A DNA stretch of 64,000 nt, taken from positions 124,001 through 188,000 of the forward strand of contig JADJTE010000002.1 of assembly GCA_016711295.1 (NCBI GenBank), read 5' to 3'. Below, piece after piece: positions 29,547 to 38,628 of the stretch (the stretch's first letter is position 1; each line of letters begins with the position of its first letter). The position numbers were made by a program, and so were the translations under genes. The notes beneath the pieces were generated by a model. The model saw only the letters and a program-made list of their open reading frames with translations. It was not told where the DNA came from and made no database searches. This stretch comes from Sphingobacteriales bacterium (GTDB taxonomy: Bacteria; Bacteroidota; Bacteroidia; Chitinophagales; UBA2359).

Positions 29547-32120
29547 ATGAAAATACACCGTGTACAATACGGTGAGAGCTTCGCTAGTATAGCCGCCCAA
29601 TACCGAACCGACCATTATACGCTATTAAAAATCAACCAGCTCAATAGTTACAGGCTCTACATAGGGCAGAGTTTGTTAGTGCCTAATGCCGGACAAGGGC
29701 AGGACGATTGCACCGACTACGACCAGCCCGCCCTCAATGCGACTAACGAAAGAAACCTAAGCCGCCCCGACGAATTTAATAGCCCCACTTATACCGTAAA
29801 AGCAGGCGATACATTCAATAAAATTGCCCAACAATACGGCACAACCGCTGCTATATTGATGCAGACCAACGGCATGACGAGTACCAATTTGTTCATCGGG
29901 CAAATATTGCGCTTACCTACTACTAACACAACCACCAATACAGGCGGCAATACCACACCCCGAACATATATCGTCAAGCCGGGCGATACGCTACACACCA
30001 TAGCTTGGATTTTTGGCATATCCGTCGAAACCATTAAAAACCTCAACCGACTTAGCTCCGAAGACCTACACACAGGGCAAATATTGGTGCTGTCGGGTGG
30101 TAGTGATAGCAGTAGCAATACCACTAATAACAATACCACTAATAACAATACAAATAATGGCAATGCCAGCAATACCGACAAAACACCTATCATACATACC
30201 GTAGGGGCAGGCGATACGCTGTGGCGTGTGTCGCAACGATATGGCGTAGCCGTTGCCAACATCGTAGCTTGGAATAAATTGACCAATAACAGCCTAAGCA
30301 TAGGACAACGTTTGATAGTAGGCTTTGAGCAACAAACCGACCCCAAGCCCGACCCCAAACCCGACCCTAAACCTGTGCCGTCAGGTGGCATGGCAGCAAC
30401 CAACGACCCTTTGACGTTTAGCTATAAATTTAGCATTGAAGATGAGGTGGGAGCGAATGCCCGCAATTTTGTCCGCGATGTCGATTTGATACAAACTCAA
30501 TTGGTGCGTATCGGCTTCTTATCACCTACCGATGCTAATGCCGAAGAACCCGTAGGCAGCGACCGCACGCCGGTCAGTGCCACTAAATTGCCGCGAACTA
30601 TTGCGGCTATCCGAAAATTTCAGGAATTAGTAGTAGGGGCAGCTACGCTCGATGGCAAAATAAAACCCCATTCAGTAGCACTTATGATGCTCAATACTGC
30701 AAGTATGCCGCCACCCGCCCAGAAAGTAGAAGAGGTGCGCGAAGCACTCAAAAATTTTTCGGTAACAGAGATAAACGGTCGCAGTTGGTTGGCAACGCCG
30801 CTAAGTGCCGCGGTCGGCAATACGGCAACGGGCAATACCGCCGAAGATGTGACAAGAGTGCAGCAAGTATTGGTCAGCTTGGGCTATTTGGCTTTGTCGC
30901 ACGCCGAAACGCCTCCGCGTGGCACTGCTGTAAGCCCGCAGCAATTGCCCAAAACCATAGCTGCTATTACTAAATTTCAGAGCCAGCGTGTCGATTTTTG
31001 GCGCAATATAGCTGCTGTGGGCGGCGGCAAAACCTATACGGCGGGCGTAATTGGCAAAGATGATAAAGACCTCAGTTTTACTTTGCTCAAAGAATGGACT
31101 ACATTCAGGGCAGAATTTACCGATGTAGAAACAGGCAAACGAACGGCAGTTGAGTTTCGCAATTATGTGCGCAGCCAACATACGCTATACCCCGAAGGAG
31201 TGTCGTTTGAGGGTAGCGTAACTGCCAAAGATTTTGCCATGCGCGTGTTTGAGGAATTTGGCTTGAACCGCACCCAAGCGCGTGCGCTCAAATTTGTATC
31301 GGCACACGAAGGTTTATTTGATGCGATTAATAGTTTCGACAAGGCTATTTTCTCCTACGGATTTATACAATTTGCGGGCAATGGCGGCGGTTTAGCCCCT
31401 ATGCTTGCCCTGCTCAAATACCGCAGCCCCGCAGCATTTCGCGAGCGTTTTCAGCAATATGGTATTGATGTAGAATATGCTATCGTAAATGGCGACATTC
31501 AGCGTGCCAACGTAACGGCTATCCGGCTATACGATGGTAAATTGGTGCGCCGCCAAGATGCAGAGGCTTATTTCAAAAACCATAAGGCATTTACAGCCGT
31601 ATTTATAGCAGCCGCCCGCGATAGCGACGTGCAACGCGCCCAAATAGAAAGTGCCAAACGCCGCTACTTGGTGTCGGCACTCAATATAGAAGCCGATTTT
31701 GATTTGCCCGTCGTAAGATTATTAGACAGCAGCAGAACTACTGTGCGCGAGGTATTTGTAGGCAGCAAAGCCCGACAGTTCAAACAACGCGCCGATTATA
31801 GCTCCTTGCGCAGCGCAGGACGCTTGCAAGAAACCACCATCAGTTTTGCCCATGAGCCACTAACAGATATTATTCGGTCAGAAAAAGGTATTACTGCTTT
31901 GGTCGATATTAGCGTCAATCGCTGGATTATTGCCGCACGCCAATATTTTGTCGATGCTATAAGCCACGTAGCCGCCGAAGATGGCTTGGATACCAAAGCT
32001 AAGGTATGCGATATAAACGAACAAAAAGTATTGCAATACTTGACCCAATCAGATATACCACAAGTAGCCAAAAGAAGTGCCAATATCTTGAATAGCACCG
32101 TGCTAAGTTTTGACAAATAA
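29547..32120 (+). CDS. Four-LysM protein with peptidoglycan-binding-like repeats and a lysozyme-like C-terminal region
   Basis: 857 residues without a signal peptide. LysM modules lie at 1-49, 81-125, 140-183 and 216-259, each with a GDT/GES start and a final GQ-x-L-x-V/L-P. An Asn/Thr linker (186-212) and a Lys-Pro-Asp linker (265-277) separate modules. Residues 300-390 and 430-500 each look like a peptidoglycan-binding helical domain (IQTQLVRIGFL, VQQVLVSLGYLAL, both followed by TIAAI-x-KFQ). Residues 560-700 contain SAHEGLFDAINSFDKA and SYGFIQFAGNGGG, a spacing that recalls lysozyme/chitosanase folds with E588 as a possible acid. No family assignment is certain. The absence of a signal suggests export by another route, or a cytoplasmic or tail-like particle component. 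Confidence 0.75.
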   Translation: MKIHRVQYGESFASIAAQYRTDHYTLLKINQLNSYRLYIGQSLLVPNAGQGQDDCTDYDQPALNATNERNLSRPDEFNSPTYTVKAGDTFNKIAQQYGTTAAILMQTNGMTSTNLFIGQILRLPTTNTTTNTGGNTTPRTYIVKPGDTLHTIAWIFGISVETIKNLNRLSSEDLHTGQILVLSGGSDSSSNTTNNNTTNNNTNNGNASNTDKTPIIHTVGAGDTLWRVSQRYGVAVANIVAWNKLTNNSLSIGQRLIVGFEQQTDPKPDPKPDPKPVPSGGMAATNDPLTFSYKFSIEDEVGANARNFVRDVDLIQTQLVRIGFLSPTDANAEEPVGSDRTPVSATKLPRTIAAIRKFQELVVGAATLDGKIKPHSVALMMLNTASMPPPAQKVEEVREALKNFSVTEINGRSWLATPLSAAVGNTATGNTAEDVTRVQQVLVSLGYLALSHAETPPRGTAVSPQQLPKTIAAITKFQSQRVDFWRNIAAVGGGKTYTAGVIGKDDKDLSFTLLKEWTTFRAEFTDVETGKRTAVEFRNYVRSQHTLYPEGVSFEGSVTAKDFAMRVFEEFGLNRTQARALKFVSAHEGLFDAINSFDKAIFSYGFIQFAGNGGGLAPMLALLKYRSPAAFRERFQQYGIDVEYAIVNGDIQRANVTAIRLYDGKLVRRQDAEAYFKNHKAFTAVFIAAARDSDVQRAQIESAKRRYLVSALNIEADFDLPVVRLLDSSRTTVREVFVGSKARQFKQRADYSSLRSAGRLQETTISFAHEPLTDIIRSEKGITALVDISVNRWIIAARQYFVDAISHVAAEDGLDTKAKVCDINEQKVLQYLTQSDIPQVAKRSANILNSTVLSFDK

Positions 32121-32264
32121 ATAACCTATACCACAATGCCCGTAAGCAAGAACAAAAAAAAGCGATAAGTTTTGGTCAGCTCAAAAAAAGGTACTATCTT
32201 AGCATGAAATTTCATGCCTTTTTGGATAAAATTATCCAACCCTCACCATTTAACTATCCCATTT

Positions 32265-32873
32265 ATGAAACTTATTGTCACCATTTTGTGCTGCTTACTT
32301 TGTTATCAAACTTTTGCCCAGACTACAGCCGCCTATTCGAGCAAAACTCGCTATGTGGCAAGCAAAGAGATGCAAATGCTCAAAGAAGATACTAATTTTG
32401 ATGTGCGCGTATCCACTTATACCGTAAGAAAAATGGACAAAAATAACCGAATTGCCGAATTTACGATGTTAGATGCCGTCCGATTAGAAGGCTTTTTTAT
32501 GAAGCAAAAAGGGTTTATGGCTTGCGAAACGCACTCGCTCGACAAAACTGCCAAAGTGACAACCGACCCCTCATTTGACCACAAAGCTATCATTGCCGAA
32601 ATAGAAAAATTGGGCTATGTCGTCACCAACCTACGAAGTAGCTTGCTCAATGTCGTGTTTGCTGCAAAGGGCAGTTGCAACGACAAAGCCATCAATGCTG
32701 CTAATGTCGGTGATGCCGATTGCCACGACTGCGGCAAACAACAAGTAAAAAAAGATTTGCTCGACAAATTTAAAGATGCCGATTACGGCGGCGCACCAAT
32801 GATTAATTTCGACATGGGGCTGCCCGGCGCAAGCCCTACCGACACATCAGTAGCTTCCGACCAAAATAATTAG
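32265..32873 (+). CDS. Secreted protein of unknown function
   Basis: 202 residues from the ATG at 32265. A TTG/ATG start further upstream is possible but would bury the signal peptide MKLIVTILCCLLCYQTFAQ. The mature part has an N-terminal segment with charged beta-like strands, two Cys-rich spots (GSCNDKA, CHDCGKQ) and an acidic C-terminus. The CHDCGK motif could bind a metal, but nothing else supports that. It lies 144 bases after the LysM gene in the same direction, so a shared transcript is possible. No family recognised. Confidence 0.7.
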   Translation: MKLIVTILCCLLCYQTFAQTTAAYSSKTRYVASKEMQMLKEDTNFDVRVSTYTVRKMDKNNRIAEFTMLDAVRLEGFFMKQKGFMACETHSLDKTAKVTTDPSFDHKAIIAEIEKLGYVVTNLRSSLLNVVFAAKGSCNDKAINAANVGDADCHDCGKQQVKKDLLDKFKDADYGGAPMINFDMGLPGASPTDTSVASDQNN

Positions 32874-32917
32874 GCGAAGAGAAGCCCGCTCTTCTTTGGA
32901 GCATTCAAAAATTGCTT

Positions 32918-33184
32918 GTAACTATTTAGGCAACTTCGCCACTATGCTATCCATTAGATTTCCTGCAAAAGTAAGAAATCGAAGATTTAACCTTCAATTT
33001 GAGCGTTGCAGAGATTACACCTTAATCAGTTCTTAAAATGCCGTAGGCATGTTATATTAGTAGCATATAGCAAGTACGATTCTTAAAATGCCGTAGGTAT
33101 GGCATCTAACATTATATCTGTGGGGAATAAATGCGACCTACAAACATGAATTAGAATAGAGGGACGGAATACCTAAATAGTTAC
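32918..33184. repeat. Family 1 ends around a longer interior, copy D (267 bases)
   Basis: It has perfect 12-base ends gtaactatttag (32918-32929) and ctaaatagttac (33173-33184). The interior does not match copies A, B, C or G. It carries two ATGCCGTAGGCAT-type repeats, so other sequence has been inserted or captured between the same ends. Confidence 0.7.
33030..33101. repeat. Two copies of an ATGCCGTAGGCAT palindromic repeat
   Basis: ttcttaaaatgccgtaggca occurs at 33030 and, with one change (ggta for ggca), at 33080. The core ATGCCGTAGGCAT is a perfect palindrome around GTA. Degenerate copies occur near 5722 (plus) and near 26360 and 26410 (inverted). Confidence 0.75.
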
Positions 33185-33226
33185 AATTGCTTCTATTGAC
33201 AGCAAAAAGTATAATTTACCAACCCT

Positions 33227-33275
33227 AAAAAGTTGCCAATTGGCTCGCAAACTAATAGCCAATTGGCAACTTTTT
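33227..33275. terminator. Bidirectional terminator
   Basis: A perfect 19-base inverted repeat: aaaaagttgccaattggct (33227-33245) and its reverse complement (33257-33275) around an 11-base loop. A/T runs at both ends suit termination from either side of the convergent genes. Confidence 0.92.
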
Positions 33276-33350
33276 GTATAAACACAATGGTCTGAACAAA
33301 ATAGTGGCTTTTCTGACCCCTTAGCAAGGATTCTACGCTTGTAGTCGGAT

Positions 33351-33920
33351 TTATTCGGCTTCGTTGTGGTCGTTCAGGTACAAATCAATCAAACCTTCGG
33401 GCAGGTCTATGACCAATATTTTTTGGGTTTCGTCTAACAGTTCGACCAAATCTTCGTGTAGGGGCACCAACACCTCTTTGCCATTGACAATAACTTGGGC
33501 TACGGGATTGGCGGGCAAATAGAACAAGTCGCTCACTGTACCGATGATTGCGTCGTTGGTATCGATAAGCGTATACCCCATCAAAAAATCCCACTCTTGC
33601 TCTTTGTCTGTACTTAGGTAGGGCGTTATTTTTTCGCTTTCTATCCAAAGGCTTGCCCCGCGCAGTTGTTCGGCATCGTTTCGGTTATTGGTATCCTCTA
33701 ATTTTAGCACTACTTCGCTGCCACGCCAATCCAATTTTTCGATGAAACAAGGCAAAGGCGTTTGGCTCTTTTGTCCTTTGCGCTGCAAAAAAAGATGCTG
33801 TGGCGTTGGGTTGGCGGCTAAATAATCGAACATAGCATCGGTCAATTGTATCAATACTGCACCTTGTAGGTGTTTGGGTTTTAGGATAGTGCCTATGGTA
33901 GTCAGTTGTTCGGCGGTCAT
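33351..33920 (-). CDS. rimM: Ribosome maturation factor RimM
   Basis: 189 residues, close to the usual 170-180. The N-terminal barrel begins IGTILKPKHLQGAVLIQL. The second PRC-barrel half has FLMGYTLIDTND, VLVPLHEDLVELLDE and LPEGLIDLY, all characteristic. Family knowledge: RimM binds S19 and helps 30S subunit maturation. Its usual partner genes (rpsP, trmD) are not adjacent. An insertion sequence ends directly upstream of its promoter. Confidence 0.95.
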   Translation of the reverse strand: MTAEQLTTIGTILKPKHLQGAVLIQLTDAMFDYLAANPTPQHLFLQRKGQKSQTPLPCFIEKLDWRGSEVVLKLEDTNNRNDAEQLRGASLWIESEKITPYLSTDKEQEWDFLMGYTLIDTNDAIIGTVSDLFYLPANPVAQVIVNGKEVLVPLHEDLVELLDETQKILVIDLPEGLIDLYLNDHNEAE

Positions 33921-33981
33921 AGTAGCGAGCAGGATAGGGGTGTTTGTGGTTAAGACAGCTAAAAATAGGGCTTTGCCGCCA

Positions 33982-34010
33982 CAAAGGTAGGCTTATTTTG
34001 GCAATTACAA
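33982..34010 (-). promoter_or_regulatory. Promoter of rimM
   Basis: On the minus strand, TTG (34010-34008), an 18-base spacer and TACCTTTG (33989-33982) fit the Bacteroidota consensus. The IS boundary at 34018 lies only seven bases beyond the -33 element. Confidence 0.65.
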
Positions 34011-34128
34011 TAGGCATTTTAAACCCTAACTTCCCAAAAGATACGTAACAGTTTGTTAAAAATGCCATAAAATTGGCAAAAATTGGCAAAAATCGTTATT
34101 TTAGTGCGAGAAAAACTGTATCTTTGCT

Positions 34129-34145
34129 GTTACGTAATACGTAAC
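34129..34145. promoter_or_regulatory. Palindrome at the transposase start
   Basis: GTTACGTAATACGTAAC is a palindrome around a central A, four bases before the transposase ATG and three bases after a TATCTTTG -7 box (34119-34126). It repeats the TACGTAAC core of the terminal repeats, so the transposase could bind here and limit its own expression. That is inference. Confidence 0.5.
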
Positions 34146-34149
34146 AGTT

Positions 34150-35764
34150 ATGAATAAAACTCCTTACCCCGATTGGGTACTTTCCCACAAAGGCAAAGGT
34201 GTAGAGATACGCCACTTTAAAGGTCGTTATTATCTATATAAAATTAGTTCTTTTTGGGACAAAGAAAAGCAAAAAACCCGTAAGAAAACGGAATGTCTGC
34301 TGGGTCGAATATTGCCCGAAGGCTTAGTAGATAGCAAAAGACGTGTTAGTTTGTCGTCTCTTGATAATATTAGCGTTTTGGAATATGGCATGAGCACTTA
34401 TTTATACGAACAGAATGCCGATATATTATCATCTCTCATCAAGCATTTTCCTTCTAACGGCTCATGTTTATTTACCTTAGCCCTTTTGCGTTTAGGCTAT
34501 GAATCTCCGCTGAAAAACATGCAGTTTTATTATGAGCATGCTTACATAAAGAAGCTATTGCCTGATATTCGGATAGGCAAGAATCAATTAAGCGACTTAC
34601 TCAAAGCAGTAGGTAATGACAGGGCTAGTATTAGCAATTGTCTCCAATCACTCATGGGCGAAGCCTCTTGCCTATTGGTAGACCAAACCCACGTATTAAG
34701 TTTATCAGAACAGATGGGCTGTAATCGTTTGGGGTATAATAGTCAGCACGACTTTGCTCCCCAAGTAAACTTGTTATTTCTATTCTCCGCCGAGCAGAAA
34801 ACCCCACTCTACTACCGCATGCTTGCAGGCGATATTCGGGAGACCACAGCACTGAAAATGACCCTTTATGAAAGTGGTTTGCAAGATGCGATAATTATTG
34901 GCGATAAGGGCTTTTACAGCCAAAGCAATAGGGAAAATTTGCAACAAGCGGGTTTAGACTATATTTTGCCGCTTCGCCGTAACCATACTTTGTGCGATTA
35001 TAGCAGTATTGAACAAGGCGACAAAAAGCAATTTAGTGGTTATTTTTTGTTTGAGGACAGGGTGATATGGTACAAAAAGCAAGTAAAAGATGGGCAAAAT
35101 ATCCTATTATTCTTAGACGAACGCCTAAAAAACCAAGAAGAAAAAGACTATTTATCAAGAATAGAAACATCGGAAAATTATGCCGAAATACAAAATGAGG
35201 AGTTAAACGAGGGGCGAGCCAAAGACGACAACTCGGACATAACCATACGCCATACAGACCAAGAACAAGCAGATAGCAAACTTGACCAACCTGCTAATGG
35301 CGATACTAATCAAGCAAAAGACAAACAAACTAAGGAGACTAACCCAACTTACAGCATAGAAAAAGTTTTATGAAAAGCAACACGCCATGGGTACTATTAC
35401 TATCACTTATGCGCTGAAAACGCCTAAATCGGCAGAGCAAATATTCACTTGCTTTAAGAGCCGAAACGAAATTGAAACAGCATTTGATGTTTATAAAAAT
35501 GTCTTAAATGCCGATAAAACCTATATGCAGGGGCAAGCCCAAATGGAAACATGGTCATTTATCAATTTTATGGCTTTGGTCATGTATTATCGAATTTACA
35601 AGCAATTAGCAGCACAAAAAATGTTAAAAAACTATACCCCCAAAGATATTATCCTATTCTTACAGCATATAAAGAAAATATGCATTAACGGCGAATGGGT
35701 GCAAGCCGAACTGACCAAAAAAACACAAAAAATCATGAACCTGTTACGTATCGAGGGAAGTTAG
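34150..35764 (+). CDS. IS transposase, one frameshift
   Basis: About 538 residues in two frames. The first part (34150-35373) has the DDE residues in LLVDQTHVLSLS and AIIIGDKGFYS. The second (from about 35360) carries SRNEIETAFDVYKN, the E-containing C-terminal motif of IS4-superfamily enzymes. Between them is a charged linker of about 80 residues rich in Glu, Gln and Asp. Frame changes at a run of five A (35360-35364); with four A the protein reads IEKFYEKQHAMG and continues. So the element is intact or only just inactivated. A programmed frameshift seems unlikely because the shift is +1 and no typical slippery site is present. Confidence 0.85.
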
Positions 35765-35807
35765 GGTTTAAAGTGACTTTGACGCACCAACAACAACTAT
35801 TAATGTG

Positions 35808-35815
35808 TACCTTTG
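35808..35815 (+). promoter_or_regulatory. -7 box upstream of the GNAT gene
   Basis: TACCTTTG matches TAnnTTTG, 50 bases before the ATG at 35866. The -33 region would partly fall near the IS right end. Confidence 0.5.
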
Positions 35816-35865
35816 TGGTCGGTGCTGCGCTAATAATGCCATTCTACCCATAACACAACGAAACT

Positions 35866-36432
35866 ATGCCTAACTATACCCTGAAAACGGCGCAAACCAT
35901 CGACGAATGTGTGCAAATAGCCGATTTGCAGCGGCAGAACCTACCGCAGCACCTAAGTTTGCAGCAGCAATCAGAGCAAGGCTTTGTGACGGTGCAGCAT
36001 AGCGTAGCCATGTTGTGGCAGCTCAACCAAGCCGCGCCCCACGTCATAGCCCTGAGCGAAGGGCGCGTAGTAGCCTACGTCTTGGCGATGACAGCGGCAG
36101 CCCAACGCGATATTCCCGTTTTGGAGCCTATGTTCGAGCAGTTTGAGCAAATAGAATACCACAGCCGACGCGTGTCGGCATATCGTTATATCGTAGTTGG
36201 GCAAGCCTGTGTAGCAGACGGCTATCGCGGGCAGGGCATTTTAGATGCTTGTTATGCCTATTATCGACAAATCCATGCCCCACGTTTTGCGTTTGCCATT
36301 ACTGAAATCGCCGCCCATAACCCGCGTTCCTTGCGTGCCCATAGTCGCATAGGATTCGAGACCATTGCACAATATACCGCCCCCGACCTGCCTATTGAGT
36401 GGCATATCGTATTGTGGGATTGGCAAAATTAA
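35866..36432 (+). CDS. GNAT-family N-acetyltransferase
   Basis: 188 residues. The acetyl-CoA binding motif A is visible as VADGYRGQGIL (Q/R-x-x-G-x-G/A type), preceded by the beta-4 strand RYIVVGQACV. Motif B is NPRSLRAHSRIGFE, typical of GNAT enzymes. The acceptor substrate cannot be told. It has its own -7 box and stands alone next to the IS, so there is no operon context. Confidence 0.85.
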   Translation: MPNYTLKTAQTIDECVQIADLQRQNLPQHLSLQQQSEQGFVTVQHSVAMLWQLNQAAPHVIALSEGRVVAYVLAMTAAAQRDIPVLEPMFEQFEQIEYHSRRVSAYRYIVVGQACVADGYRGQGILDACYAYYRQIHAPRFAFAITEIAAHNPRSLRAHSRIGFETIAQYTAPDLPIEWHIVLWDWQN

Positions 36433-36567
36433 TGCTTCAAGAAATTAGTTTTTCCTACTCAAATCACCACCCCCCAAAATCGCCACGCATCATTCATCAG
36501 AATATGACGTAAAAAGGACACTCACAATTAAACGTTTTGCACATACTACTGTTTGATAAAATAGCGG

Positions 36568-36575
36568 TATCTTTG
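36568..36575 (+). promoter_or_regulatory. -7 box upstream of the PD40 gene
   Basis: TATCTTTG at 36568-36575, 27 bases before the ATG at 36602. A TTTG at 36552 is too close to serve as a normal -33 element. Confidence 0.5.
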
Positions 36576-36601
36576 CCGCGCTAAATCTAAAAACATTATT
36601 T

Positions 36602-37725
36602 ATGCTCACAAGACCTTATTTTACCCTTAGCGGTATCATTTTGATGAATGCCTTACTTAGTCTGCCTCTCTGCTACAGCCAAACACCCGACCAAGTAATT
36701 AAGTCTAACGCCACGCCCGATAATACTACGATACATTACCCCGAAGAGAAACACTTAGACAACCTGCAACAACTCACCTTTGGCGGTGATAATGCAGAAG
36801 CCTATTTCAGCTTTAACGATGACATGCTCACGCTGCAAATAGCACATCCTAAAAATGGTGTCGAATGTGACCAAATATTTTACGGCAAGATACCCCCACA
36901 TAATGAGCCATTCGAGATACAAATGATTAGTACGGGCAAAGGGCGCACCACCTGCTCTTATTTTCTGCCCGGCGACCGCACTGTACTCTATGCCTCGACC
37001 CACGAAGCAGATGCCGCCTGCCCTGCCCCCGTCAATTGGCGTGAAACGGGCAAATACGTCTGGCCGCTCTACGATAGCTACGAAATTTATTATACCGACC
37101 TATCGGGAACCGTCACGCAACGCTTAACCGACAACAAATACTACGATGCCGAAGCCACTGTATCGCCCAACGGTGACAAAATTGTGTTTACCTCTACCCG
37201 CAACGGCGACATAGACCTCTATATTATGGATATTGACGGAAGAAATGTGCGCCAAATTACCCATGAATTGGGCTATGACGGCGGTGCGTTTTTCTCGCCT
37301 GATGGCAAGCAACTTGTATTTCGCGCCTCGCGCCCCAAAGTGCCGAAGCTGTGAAAGAATACAAAGATTTATTGGCAAAGGGAATGGTAGCACCTACAGC
37401 AATGGAGATTTTTGTGTGCAATATAGACGGCAGCGACCTACGCCAAGTTACCCACTTAGGCGGCTCTAATTGAGCACCCTATTTCCACCCATCGCAGCAA
37501 AAAATCATTTTTCCTCTAATCACCATTCCGGGCGGCAAGGGCTTTCCTTTCAACCTGTTTATGATTAATACAGATGGTACGGGTTTGAAACAAATCACTT
37601 TCGACAAGACATTCGACTCGTTCCCAATGTTTTCTTATAACGGCAAAAAAGTAGTATTTGCCTCTAACCGCAACAACGGCGGCACGCGCGACACCAATGT
37701 ATTTATAGCCGATTGGGTCGAATAA
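36602..37725 (+). CDS. Secreted TolB-like PD40 propeller protein, frameshift and in-frame stop
   Basis: About 374 residues if repaired. The signal peptide is followed by PD40 blades: QLTFGGDNAEAYFSFNDD, SPNGDKIVFTSTRNGDIDLY, SPDGKQLVFRASRP and NGKKVVFASNRN. Frame shifts near 37345 (after ASRPK). Then a TGA at 37471-37473 replaces the Trp expected in the family motif GGSN-W-APYFHP. The rest continues to ADWVE and the stop at 37723-37725. Other genes here end with TGA, so this is not a recoded genome. The gene is either a pseudogene or carries two sequence errors. Family knowledge: such propellers bind proteins or sugars in the periplasm. Confidence 0.78.
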
Positions 37726-37734
37726 ACCCCCACC

Positions 37735-38466
37735 ATGATATATTTTGCCTCCGACCTACCTCGCGCACCCAATTATGCCCAAAGCCGACAACGCGAAACC
37801 CGATTTTTGGCATGGCTCGACCACATACGACCCAACGCCGAAGCACTGTATATCGTGGGCGATTTGTTCGACTTCTGGTTCGAATATCGCGAAGTAGTCC
37901 CCAAAGGGTATGTGCGCACATTAGGTAGATTAGCCGATTGGACAGACGCAGGCATTCCCGTACACTTTTTTACGGGCAACCACGACCTTTGGACAAGCAA
38001 CTATCTGACCCAAGAAATAGGCGTGTTATTGTACCGCCAACCGATAATAACAACAATAGGAGAGAAAAGGATACTCGTCGGGCACGGCGACGGCTTAGGA
38101 CCTGGCGATACGGGGTACAAATTGATGAAACGCTTTTTGTTTCTGAACCCCATTTGCCAAACCCTGTTATATGCCTTGCACCCCGATATAGGCGTAGGCA
38201 TTGCCAACTACTTCTCGCGCCGAAGCCGATTAGTTACAGGCAATGCCGACGACCATTTTAAAGGCAATGACCAAGAATGGCTCGTGCAATATGCCCTCCG
38301 AAAACTCGAAACCCAGCACATCGATTATTTCATATTCGGACATCGCCACCTACCTTTGCAAATTGCCCTGAACGAAAATAGTACCTATATCAACCTCGGC
38401 GATTGGATAAAATACCATTCCTACGCCACTTTTGATGGGCAGAACGCCCAATTGTGTTACTTCTAA
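37735..38466 (+). CDS. lpxH: LpxH-like UDP-2,3-diacylglucosamine pyrophosphatase, metal motif damaged
   Basis: 243 residues with the calcineurin-like metallophosphatase pattern: GDLFDFWFEY (42-51), GNHD (81-84), GHGDGLGPGDTGYK (116-129) and GHRH (202-205). The family removes UMP from UDP-2,3-diacyl-glucosamine in lipid A synthesis. The first metal motif should be SDxHLGAP but reads SDLPRAP, with no His. Adding three bases in two spots (cctac-ac-ctcg-g-cgc) would restore DLHLGAP. Two compensating deletions, in line with the indel noise of this window, are therefore the likely cause. It starts nine bases after the PD40 gene. Confidence 0.85.
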   Translation: MIYFASDLPRAPNYAQSRQRETRFLAWLDHIRPNAEALYIVGDLFDFWFEYREVVPKGYVRTLGRLADWTDAGIPVHFFTGNHDLWTSNYLTQEIGVLLYRQPIITTIGEKRILVGHGDGLGPGDTGYKLMKRFLFLNPICQTLLYALHPDIGVGIANYFSRRSRLVTGNADDHFKGNDQEWLVQYALRKLETQHIDYFIFGHRHLPLQIALNENSTYINLGDWIKYHSYATFDGQNAQLCYF

Positions 38467-38628
38467 TTGCAGGAATAAGAGGCGCTTAAAAGAATAATTT
38501 TTGCCCAAAAAGCCTAATCCATATTCATAATCGGGCGAAAAAAGACGAGTAGCTTAAACTCCCTGCGTTATGTGCAGGTCTAAAAAAACAAGCGCATCTA
38601 TCGCGCCAACTCTACTTATAACACAAAT

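Larger units (their letters stand above)
32874..33350. other. Spacer between convergent genes
   Basis: This 477-base spacer holds a family 1 type inverted-repeat pair (32918-33184), two copies of a TAGGCATG palindrome inside it, and a strong bidirectional terminator (33227-33275). No gene is seen. Confidence 0.7.
34018..35772 (+). mobile_element. Complete DDE insertion sequence (IS4/IS1634-like), 1,755 bases
   Basis: Perfect 18-base terminal inverted repeats: tttaaaccctaacttccc (34018-34035) and its complement (35755-35772). A further matching ATACGTAACAG block lies just inside each end. One transposase gene fills the element and stops inside the right repeat. I see no clear target duplication. 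The family is assigned from the transposase only. Confidence 0.88.

Noticed and set aside
34150..35764. Programmed frameshifting in the IS transposase
   Set aside because: The shift is +1 at a plain A run with no typical slippery heptamer, and the same kind of indel breaks many unrelated genes in this window.
36602..37725. Alternative genetic code with TGA read as Trp
   Set aside because: Several intact genes here end in TGA (for example at 41902, 45655 and 46495), so TGA is a normal stop codon.
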